A stretch of 5,994 bases of DNA from Coriobacteriia bacterium (GTDB taxonomy: Bacteria > Actinomycetota > Coriobacteriia > Anaerosomatales > JAENZW01): positions 1-5,994 of the forward strand of contig JAOUET010000118.1 of the NCBI GenBank assembly GCA_029858605.1, in the 5' to 3' direction. Below, piece by piece: positions 1 through 5,666 of this stretch. Numbering within the stretch: the stretch's first letter is position 1; the number at the start of each line of letters is the position of its first letter. The notes beneath the pieces were generated by a model, which was not told the DNA's origin, did no database searches, and was given only the letters and a program-made list of their open reading frames with translations. Made by a program: the position numbers and the translations under genes.

Positions 1-1649
1 CCTCTGACGTGCGCTTACGCAACGACATCTTCATCGATTCGCGGAACACCGCCGGTGCGGAGAACGGCGACATCGTCGTCGTGCGCCTCACGATGTACCC
101 GTCGCGTCACGCGGCGGCGCAGGGGGTGGTCGAGGAGGTTCTCGGCAAGGAAGGGGACCCCGGACTCGACATCGAGATCGTCATCCGTTCCCACGGGTTG
201 CGCACCGAGTTCCCTGACCCGGTCGAGCGGGAGGCCGAGACGATCGCGCTCGACGTACAAGAGGCTCTCCGGGAGCGGGAGCGCGATGACATCCGCGACT
301 GGTTCACCATCACTATCGACCCTGTCGATGCGCGCGACTTCGACGACGCCATCAGCGTCGAGCGTGCGGACGGCCTCGTGCGGCTCGGCGTGCACATCGC
401 CGACGTGTCTCACTACGTGCCGTGGGACAGCGAGATCGATCGCGAAGCACGCCGCCGTGCAACGAGCGTCTACCTGGTCGATCGGGTGCTGCCGATGCTG
501 CCCGAAGAGCTCTCGAACGAGATCTGCTCGCTCAACCCGGGCGAAGACCGGCTGTCCTTCAGCGTCGTCATGGATCTTTCCGATGACGGTGTCGTCGAGT
601 CGGCGCGGCTCTTCCCGAGTGTCATGCGTTCGGATCGGCGCTTCAACTACGACGAGGTCCAGCGAATGCTCGACGGCGCGCAGCCGTTCCCGGATCCGGA
701 TAGCGAGCGTCTGCTGCGGGAATTCGCGCGAATAGCCGAAGCGATCGGGAAGCGACGCGTCGCGCGCGGCGGGCTCGATTTCGAGACGGTCGAGGCAAAG
801 GTGCGGCTCGATGCGGACAGCAAGCCGATCGAGGTCGTGCTTCGCGAGCGCACGCAGGCGACCAACATGATCGAAGAGGCGATGATACTCGCCAACGAGG
901 TCGTCGCCGACCACATGACGCGCGCGAAGGCGCCCATGGTCTACCGGATCCACGAGGATCCCGACCCCGATGCGCTATCTCAGATCGCAGGCATCTTGAA
1001 GGAGTTCGACTACCCGATGCAAGACGTGCACGGGGCGACCCCGCAGACGTTTCAGCGCATCATCGCGTTCGCTCACACGCGCCCCGAGAAGCGGCTCCTC
1101 AACTCGCTGCTTCTGCGAGCGATGGAGCGGGCGAGATACGTGCACTATCTTGCGCCCCACTTCGGCTTGGCGAGCGAGGCGTACTGCCACTTCACCTCGC
1201 CGATTCGGCGGTACCCGGATCTGCTGGTGCACAGGCTGCTTCGTGCCCAACTCCTCGGCGGACTGGAGGAGGAGCCGACGGCGTCGATGGCCGAAGAGCT
1301 CGAGTGGCTCTCGGAACACTGCTCCACGATGGAACGGGAGGCGGAAGCCGCCGAAGACGACTCTGTCCGCATCAAGTTGTGCGAGTTGATGGCCGCGCAC
1401 GTCGGCGAGGATTTCGACGGGCTGATCACCGGCGTGCACTCGTTCGGGCTGTTCGTGCAACTCGACAACACGGCCGAAGGACTCGTTCACGTCGAGGCGA
1501 TGGCCGACGACTACTACCGGCTGGATGCGGAGCGCTTCGTGCTTTGGGGCGAGGCGACCGGCAAGCGCTACAGGCTGGGAGAGCGGGTGCGCGTGCGCAT
1601 CACGAACGTGAGCGTGGCCGAGGGGCGCATCGACTTCGAGATGGCCTAG
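1..1649 (+). CDS. rnr: Ribonuclease R, 3' part (5' end outside window)
   Basis: This is a processive 3'-to-5' hydrolytic exoribonuclease of the RNB (RNase II/R) family, which degrades structured RNA and takes part in mRNA decay and RNA quality control in the cytoplasm. The reading frame is open through the left edge (codons TCT GAC precede the GTG at 9), so the N-terminus is missing. Counting that GTG as residue 1, residues 1-70 match the end of the cold-shock domains. The RNB domain follows with the metal-binding motif IDPVDARDFDDA: Asp104, 110, 112 and 113 have the same spacing as the four catalytic aspartates of E. coli RNase R. YRIHEDPD lies at 312-319 and HFTSPIRRYPDLLVHR at 394-409, both typical of the family. 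An S1 RNA-binding domain fills about 465-546. The protein stops directly after S1, without the lysine-rich tail of many RNase R proteins. No smpB or tmRNA gene follows; the next gene is convergent, 23 bases away. Confidence 0.95.
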   Translation, partial: SDVRLRNDIFIDSRNTAGAENGDIVVVRLTMYPSRHAAAQGVVEEVLGKEGDPGLDIEIVIRSHGLRTEFPDPVEREAETIALDVQEALRERERDDIRDWFTITIDPVDARDFDDAISVERADGLVRLGVHIADVSHYVPWDSEIDREARRRATSVYLVDRVLPMLPEELSNEICSLNPGEDRLSFSVVMDLSDDGVVESARLFPSVMRSDRRFNYDEVQRMLDGAQPFPDPDSERLLREFARIAEAIGKRRVARGGLDFETVEAKVRLDADSKPIEVVLRERTQATNMIEEAMILANEVVADHMTRAKAPMVYRIHEDPDPDALSQIAGILKEFDYPMQDVHGATPQTFQRIIAFAHTRPEKRLLNSLLLRAMERARYVHYLAPHFGLASEAYCHFTSPIRRYPDLLVHRLLRAQLLGGLEEEPTASMAEELEWLSEHCSTMEREAEAAEDDSVRIKLCELMAAHVGEDFDGLITGVHSFGLFVQLDNTAEGLVHVEAMADDYYRLDAERFVLWGEATGKRYRLGERVRVRITNVSVAEGRIDFEMA

Positions 1650-1672
1650 GCCTGCCTGCAAACAGCGAGCGG

Positions 1673-2929
1673 CTAGGGGGTCGACTCTGTCGGGGCCGTG
1701 TCGCTTCGGCTCGACTTCTGCGAAGCCGGGAGGAACTCTTCGGCCACTTCACCGGCCTTGAAGATGGCGACCTTGGTCATGGCGGGACCGATCACCTGGT
1801 AGACGAACGTCGTCGCGGCGATGACGTTCACGGCAAGCAGGCCGATCTCCGCTCCTGCATCTCCGTAGGCGACGAACGTGTGCGACGCGTCTATCGCCAG
1901 ACCGATGGCCACACCTGCCTGCGAGAGGAGCCCGAGACCCAGGTAGCGTTTCACGACCTCAGGCGCGTTGGAGACGCGCGCTCCCGTCCAGGCGCCCGCC
2001 GTCTTACCCACGACGCGCATGACGAGGTACGTGATGCCGAGCAGGCCTATGCTAGGCAGCAGAGCTACGTTGACGCGCGCTCCGACGAGCACGAAGAAGA
2101 GCACCATCACGGGTGGGTTGAATGCGCCGGTGAGCTCGAAGGCGGAGCGGTTCTCGCGCGACAGGTTCACGAGCGTGAAGCCCATCGCCATGCTCGTCAG
2201 GATGAGCGAGAGATTGTAGCGATCCGCCAGGCCGGCGCACAGCACGATCATGCCGAGAAGGATGATGAGCCGCTGTCCCGAGTCACGCACCCATCGCAGC
2301 GCGTAGTGCAGGGCCAAGCCGCCGATCATGCCGAGCAGGATCGAGCCCCCGATCTCGGCGATCGGTCGGCCGATCGCAGGCGCCCACTGCAACCCCTCCG
2401 ATCCGAGCATCGCCTTCGTGATCGAGGACGCGAAGGCGTAGATGATGAGCGCTGCCGCGTCGTCGAGGCCGACCACGCCGAACAGTGTAGTCGTGAGAGG
2501 TCCACGCGAGCGGTACTGCCAAAGTACGTCGACCGTCGCCGCAGGCGCCGTGGCCGATGCCAGCGCACCGAACACTATCGCCAGCGGGAGGTTGCGCGTG
2601 ACCAGGTATACGGTTGCCAGCACCAGGAGGAACGCGCTTGAGGCCTCGAACAGCGTTATGACCGTGATGCTCTTGCCGAGCTCGCGCAGGTCTCGGAGCT
2701 GGAGTTCCCCTCCGATGGTGAAGCCGATCAGCGCGAGCGCGAACAGCGACACGATGTTGAGCGCTTCGACGACTCCCTCGCTGATGAGGTGGAACCCCGA
2801 GGCGCCGAGCACCACCCCAACCAGGATGTAGCCCACGACCCACGGGATGTGTATGCGATCGCTGAAGCGTGCCCCGAGGAAGCCCAGTACGCCGATGATC
2901 CCGACTATGAGAAGGGTGCTTATTGCCAA
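1673..2929 (-). CDS. Monovalent cation:proton antiporter, CPA2-like
   Basis: This is an integral membrane antiporter of the Na+/H+ exchanger superfamily (CPA2/Kef/NapA-like), expected to exchange Na+ or K+ for H+ across the cytoplasmic membrane. The 418 residues are mostly hydrophobic and look like about 11-12 membrane helices, the usual size of the transport domain alone. Visible family marks are SATAPAATVD (125-134), LDDAAALI (155-162) with the paired aspartates 156/157 expected in the ion-binding site, FFVLVGARVN (278-287), LLSQAGVAIGLA (334-345) and IGPAMTKVAIFKAGE (380-394). The Asp-Asp pair is the type associated with electrogenic exchangers, but the ion cannot be read from sequence. 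There is no RCK/TrkA domain; the protein ends in a short hydrophilic Ser/Thr-rich tail (about 400-418). The TTG at 2929 is the first possible start after the in-frame stop of the CBS gene and leads straight into helix 1. A ligand-sensing partner may be supplied by the upstream CBS protein. Confidence 0.88.
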   Translation of the reverse strand: MAISTLLIVGIIGVLGFLGARFSDRIHIPWVVGYILVGVVLGASGFHLISEGVVEALNIVSLFALALIGFTIGGELQLRDLRELGKSITVITLFEASSAFLLVLATVYLVTRNLPLAIVFGALASATAPAATVDVLWQYRSRGPLTTTLFGVVGLDDAAALIIYAFASSITKAMLGSEGLQWAPAIGRPIAEIGGSILLGMIGGLALHYALRWVRDSGQRLIILLGMIVLCAGLADRYNLSLILTSMAMGFTLVNLSRENRSAFELTGAFNPPVMVLFFVLVGARVNVALLPSIGLLGITYLVMRVVGKTAGAWTGARVSNAPEVVKRYLGLGLLSQAGVAIGLAIDASHTFVAYGDAGAEIGLLAVNVIAATTFVYQVIGPAMTKVAIFKAGEVAEEFLPASQKSSRSDTAPTESTP

Positions 2930-2950
2930 CGGGAGCTAGATCGCCTCCCG
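2930..2950 (-). promoter_or_regulatory. Hairpin at CBS-antiporter junction
   Basis: On the minus strand the arms CGGGAG (2945-2950) and CTCCCG (2930-2935) are perfectly complementary around a 9-base loop (2936-2944) that ends with the TAG stop of the CBS gene. The 3' arm abuts the TTG start of the antiporter. The only purine-rich Shine-Dalgarno candidate for the antiporter, GGGAGG at 2944-2949, lies in the 5' arm and is 14 bases from the start, too far in linear distance. The hairpin could make antiporter translation depend on translation of the CBS gene. Pairing is seen in the sequence; function is inferred, and a 6-bp stem can occur by chance in GC-rich DNA. Confidence 0.45.
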
Positions 2951-3388
2951 GTCTTCCATGAGCTTGCTGCAGACATCGGTCCGATTGATCACGCCTACGA
3001 GTTTCTCGTCGCGCACGACCGGCAACGTCTTGAGTCTCTCCATCAGCATGGTCTCGGACACCGTGCTGAGGTTGATGTCCTCAGTCACAGTGACAGGCCG
3101 CTCGGTCATGTAGTCGCCCACGGACAGCTCTCTTGCCTGTCCCATCTTGCGGGCTATCTCGCCGAAGTCGCTCAAGAATATGCCGGACATGTCCCGGCTG
3201 CGGGGCATGATTGCCCCGATGACGTCGGCCTCGGACAGGAACCCGATGACCTGCTGCTTGTCGTTGACGACCGGCAGACCCGTCACGCGCGTCATGGAGA
3301 AGATACGGACGGCTTCCTGCAGACTCATGTCGGTCGTCAGCGCGGTGAGATCACGGACCATCACGTCTCGAACTCGCTGATCAGGCAA
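2936..3388 (-). CDS. Two-CBS-domain protein
   Basis: This is a small soluble protein of 150 residues made almost wholly of a CBS pair (Bateman module), a fold that usually binds adenine nucleotides such as AMP, ATP or S-adenosylmethionine and regulates partner proteins. CBS1 covers about residues 5-62 (VRDVMVRDLTAL, then GLPVVNDKQQVIGFLSEADV) and CBS2 about 90-145 (VGDYMTERPVTV, then TLPVVRDEKLVGVINRTDV). A linker of roughly 28 residues joins them, and there is no enzyme or DNA-binding domain. The start is TTG at 3388: it has a strong ribosome-binding site (GAGGTGA, 3395-3401) at 6 bases and gives the expected N-terminus. The gene overlaps the upstream PfkB-like gene by 8 bases. It ends with TAG six bases before the antiporter, in the same frame, so the two behave almost like a split fusion. 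Regulation of the antiporter or the PfkB-like protein is a plausible but inferred role. Confidence 0.88.
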   Translation of the reverse strand: MPDQRVRDVMVRDLTALTTDMSLQEAVRIFSMTRVTGLPVVNDKQQVIGFLSEADVIGAIMPRSRDMSGIFLSDFGEIARKMGQARELSVGDYMTERPVTVTEDINLSTVSETMLMERLKTLPVVRDEKLVGVINRTDVCSKLMEDREAI

Positions 3389-4307
3389 GTGGCTTCACCT
3401 CGGTTCGCTCGATACAGGCTTCGATGTCCTCGCGCGAGGCGAACTGTCCGGTAGGGGATGCGGCTGCGGCAATCGTCGCCGCCACCCCTCTTCGGCCGAT
3501 TTCCGATACGGCCCCGCCCGCGATCGCACTATCGATCATGCCGGCGATGAGGGCATCGTCGAGGCGTATTCGGCCGAGCAGCTCGCACGCCGGAACCTGT
3601 ATCGAGTAGGCTTCCTCCCCGGACACGAGAAGGACCTCGCTGCCCGCATTCACGACTGCCAGCTGGGTGTCTCGAGCCAGCTCGCGTACGAGCGAGACCC
3701 GGCCCTCGTGCTTTCGGACGTCGTACTCGTTGTACTTCTCGACCGAGCGCAGGTCCGGCTCGGTGAGGAAGGGCTTGGCGGGAAGCGCAGCGGCAAGCAC
3801 GCGTCTGCGGACGTTGAGAGCGACCCGCACGCCCTGGTGGACTGCGAGCCGTACGAGTTCGGCGCAGAATGAGGGCTCGGCGCCCGGAGGCAGGCTGCCG
3901 GCGATGATCACCATCTCAGCTGAGTCCAGCAGGCGCTCGTAGGTGCGGCGCAACTGCTCGAGATCAGAGGGGGTCACGGATGGTCCGTCTTGGCGAACCT
4001 GGGTGACCGTGCCTGCCTCAGAATCGACGATCGCGTAGTTCGTGCGAGTCTTGCCCTCCAGCGGCGTGAACGATGTCGTGATCCCGACCTCGCGAAGCAC
4101 GTCCTGGACCATCCGTCCGGGACCGTTGCCCGCGAATCCCATCGCCACGACATCGTGCCCGAGCACGTTCAGCATCATCGCGACGTTGATGCCCTTGCCG
4201 CCGGGCTGGGTCATCACCTCGGAGGCGTTGTTGAACGTCCCGAGCTTGAACCCCGGAATCCTGAAGATCTTGTCGACGGACGGATTGAGCGTCACCGTCA
4301 GAATCAA
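3381..4307 (-). CDS. PfkB-family 1-phosphofructokinase-like protein, degenerate active site
   Basis: This 308-residue protein belongs to the PfkB/ribokinase family, closest by eye to 1-phosphofructokinase and tagatose-6-phosphate kinase (FruK/LacC), and is full length for that group. The sugar-binding half is well kept: LNPSVDK (7-13), GGKGINVAMMLNVLG (36-50), RTN (88-90) and GSLPPG (137-142). The catalytic half is not. DTSG is replaced by NVRR (165-168), KPN by EPD (183-185), and the GAGD anion-hole/catalytic-base motif by RLDD (248-251), keeping only the final Asp251. The spacing from Pro239 to Asp251 fits the family without gaps, so this is substitution rather than a frameshift. I infer that kinase activity is reduced, altered or lost, and that the protein may act as a sugar-phosphate sensor. 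The start is TTG at 4307, which gives the canonical N-terminus and has a G-rich ribosome-binding site. It is first in a tight cluster with the CBS protein and antiporter. Confidence 0.82.
   Translation of the reverse strand: MILTVTLNPSVDKIFRIPGFKLGTFNNASEVMTQPGGKGINVAMMLNVLGHDVVAMGFAGNGPGRMVQDVLREVGITTSFTPLEGKTRTNYAIVDSEAGTVTQVRQDGPSVTPSDLEQLRRTYERLLDSAEMVIIAGSLPPGAEPSFCAELVRLAVHQGVRVALNVRRRVLAAALPAKPFLTEPDLRSVEKYNEYDVRKHEGRVSLVRELARDTQLAVVNAGSEVLLVSGEEAYSIQVPACELLGRIRLDDALIAGMIDSAIAGGAVSEIGRRGVAATIAAAASPTGQFASREDIEACIERTEVKPLA
3395..3401 (-). promoter_or_regulatory. Ribosome-binding site of the CBS gene
   Basis: On the minus strand this reads GAGGTGA, six bases before the TTG at 3388. It lies inside the end of the PfkB-like gene and decides the start of the CBS gene, since no ATG is available there. 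It implies efficient, coupled translation despite the weak start codon. Confidence 0.7.
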
Positions 4308-4313
4308 GGTGAT

Positions 4314-4319
4314 CCCCCC
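4314..4319 (-). promoter_or_regulatory. Ribosome-binding site of the PfkB-like gene
   Basis: Six consecutive G residues on the minus strand end six bases before the TTG at 4307. The run is purine-rich but not a canonical GGAGG. It supports the TTG start, which also yields the family's standard N-terminal strand (MILTVTLNPS). Confidence 0.5.
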
Positions 4320-4345
4320 GAGCTAGGCTAATCGGAACGACCGCA

Positions 4346-4382
4346 TCTCTCGGTACTATAGAACAACGTCCTGCCGAAGAGA
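4346..4382 (-). promoter_or_regulatory. Weak promoter candidate within an imperfect inverted repeat
   Basis: This lies in the 87-base gap between the SufB-like gene and the PfkB-like gene. On the minus strand TATAGT (4355-4360) resembles a -10 box, about 48 bases before the TTG at 4307. No good TTGACA-like -35 box stands 16-18 bases upstream; the sequence there is pyrimidine-rich. The arms TCTCTTCGG (4374-4382) and CCGAGAGA (4346-4353) form an 8-bp dyad with one bulged base around the box. There is no following T-run, so it is not a typical intrinsic terminator. It could be an operator or chance. The rest of the gap shows nothing recognisable. Confidence 0.25.
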
Positions 4383-4394
4383 GGGACGCGCAGC

Positions 4395-5666
4395 CTACAT
4401 TGCCTCTTTCGCGGTGTCCTCGATTGCCTTGTCGATCTTGCGGCGAAGAGGATCCGGCAGTCCCGGGATGTCGATGTTGACGAATCCCCGCGTGATCATG
4501 GAGACGGCTTCGTCCTTCGGCAAGCCGCGCGACATAAGGTAGTGGATCTCCTCAGCGGCGATGGGGGAGATCGCAGCTTCGTGGGAGAGCTCGGCACCCG
4601 GCGCGCCTTCGCTGGCCAGGTCGGGAATCGCCCACTGCGTCGAGTTCTCCGACTGCACGATCCCGCGACAGTCGAGGTGCGCCTTGCATGAGTTGTTCTT
4701 GCCGACGAGGCGTCCGCGCGAGTAGACGATCGAGCTGTCGGCCGTAACGACGCGCGCCAGCGCTTCGGCACGCGTGTCCTTGCCGATGAGCTGCGTCTCG
4801 CTGCCCAGGTCGATGTGCGAGTCCGCCAGCCCGTAGACGATGGAGTTGAAGACCGCCGTGCTCCGATCGCCGAAGAGCTTGGCGATGGGGAAGGCTTGGA
4901 TGGACTTCACGGGCTTCAAGAGGATGTAGTTGCTTACGAAGACGCCGTCTTCCTCGACGTGCGTGGCCGTGCGGGGGCGCACCGAGAAGTCCTTGTCCCA
5001 GTTGTGCACCATCGTGAAGGTGAGTTTCGCGCCCTTGCCGATGTAGAACTCCGATATGCCGGCGTGCATGCCCTCTTTGACGCCGGTGTGTATGTTGCAG
5101 CCGGTGATCACGTTCGCCTCGGCACCGTCCTCGACGATGATGACGTTGTGCACGTTCTGCGAGACGTTGCTTTCCGAGATGAACAGGCACGCTTGGATCG
5201 GCTTCTCGACTACGTGACCCGCCTTCACTCGTATGAAGTAGCCCTCGGTCTGGTGCAATGCAGCGAGCGCCGTGTACTTGTCCTTGCCTGGGTCGACTGC
5301 GCGCCACCAGTACTTCTCGAGCATCTCCTCCGGGTAGAGCTCGAGCGCCTCTTCGGTACTCATGATCTCGATAGCTCCGCCGAAGGCCTCACCCACCCGC
5401 TCATATATGGCCGAGCGGTCCATCTGGAAGAAGCTTGCCGAGCGCTTCTCCTCGTTGGCGGTGAAGCCGGAGAGTAGGACTGTCTCGCGAATCTGGCGAT
5501 CGAGGGACTCGAGGGAGTCGATGCGGTCGTGCTCCGACACGATTCTGAAGCGCTCGATGTCGACGTCGGGGCCGAGAGCGGCGGGCCTCTCGACGGCCGC
5601 CTCGGCGGCAGTACGGATCTCGGCGAGGCGCTCTTCGGCGCGGCTCGTCAGCTCGGCTTCTGGCAT
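4395..5666 (-). CDS. sufB: SufB/SufD-family iron-sulfur cluster scaffold (SmsB-like)
   Basis: This is a cytoplasmic scaffold protein of the SUF iron-sulfur cluster assembly machinery, which works in complex with the ATPase SufC. Its 423 residues are nearer SufD than the longer SufB of E. coli. The N-terminal third is helical and charged, the middle (about 140-340) is the repetitive beta-helix typical of the family, and the C-terminus has SHEAAISPI (361-369) followed by HYLMSRGLPKDEAVSMITRGFV (375-396 region), the SufC-binding helical end. By eye, Cys333 in HLDCRGIV aligns with the essential C-terminal cysteine of SufB (TQCDSLLI) and Glu363 in SHEA with the glutamate of its EHEA motif. This favours SufB-like over SufD-like chemistry. 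Other cysteines are 160, 190 and 327. The start is ATG at 5666, eight bases after GGAG; a GTG 18 bases upstream in frame lacks this support. It overlaps sufC by 19 bases. No sufS, sufU or sufE follows. It could still be a SufD if a sufB lies upstream of the window. Confidence 0.88.
   Translation of the reverse strand: MPEAELTSRAEERLAEIRTAAEAAVERPAALGPDVDIERFRIVSEHDRIDSLESLDRQIRETVLLSGFTANEEKRSASFFQMDRSAIYERVGEAFGGAIEIMSTEEALELYPEEMLEKYWWRAVDPGKDKYTALAALHQTEGYFIRVKAGHVVEKPIQACLFISESNVSQNVHNVIIVEDGAEANVITGCNIHTGVKEGMHAGISEFYIGKGAKLTFTMVHNWDKDFSVRPRTATHVEEDGVFVSNYILLKPVKSIQAFPIAKLFGDRSTAVFNSIVYGLADSHIDLGSETQLIGKDTRAEALARVVTADSSIVYSRGRLVGKNNSCKAHLDCRGIVQSENSTQWAIPDLASEGAPGAELSHEAAISPIAAEEIHYLMSRGLPKDEAVSMITRGFVNIDIPGLPDPLRRKIDKAIEDTAKEAM

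Noticed and set aside
15..953. 312-codon minus-strand open frame opposite rnr
   Set aside because: It lies entirely antisense to the strongly conserved RNase R catalytic domain. The Arg/Asp/Val-rich product is typical of antisense frames in GC-rich DNA.
1304..2641. 445-codon plus-strand open frame spanning the end of rnr and the antiporter gene
   Set aside because: It is a shadow of two real genes. Its product is low-complexity, rich in Arg, Gly and His, has no recognisable domain, and crosses from sense rnr into antisense antiporter sequence.
2789..3454. 221-codon plus-strand open frame opposite the CBS gene
   Set aside because: It is antisense to the CBS gene and parts of both its neighbours. 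The product is His/Asp-rich without a recognisable fold.
3541..3600. Frameshift or sequencing error destroying GAGD in the PfkB-like gene
   Set aside because: Pro239 to Asp251 keeps the family spacing exactly, the frame continues into a normal C-terminus, and the reading frame I checked by shifting one base does not restore GAGD.
4346..4382. Intrinsic terminator after the SufB-like gene
   Set aside because: The stem is imperfect with a loop of about 20 bases, and no T-run follows on the minus strand.
4815..5477. 220-codon plus-strand open frame opposite the SufB-like gene
   Set aside because: It is a shadow of the beta-helix coding region, with no domain signature and no supported start.
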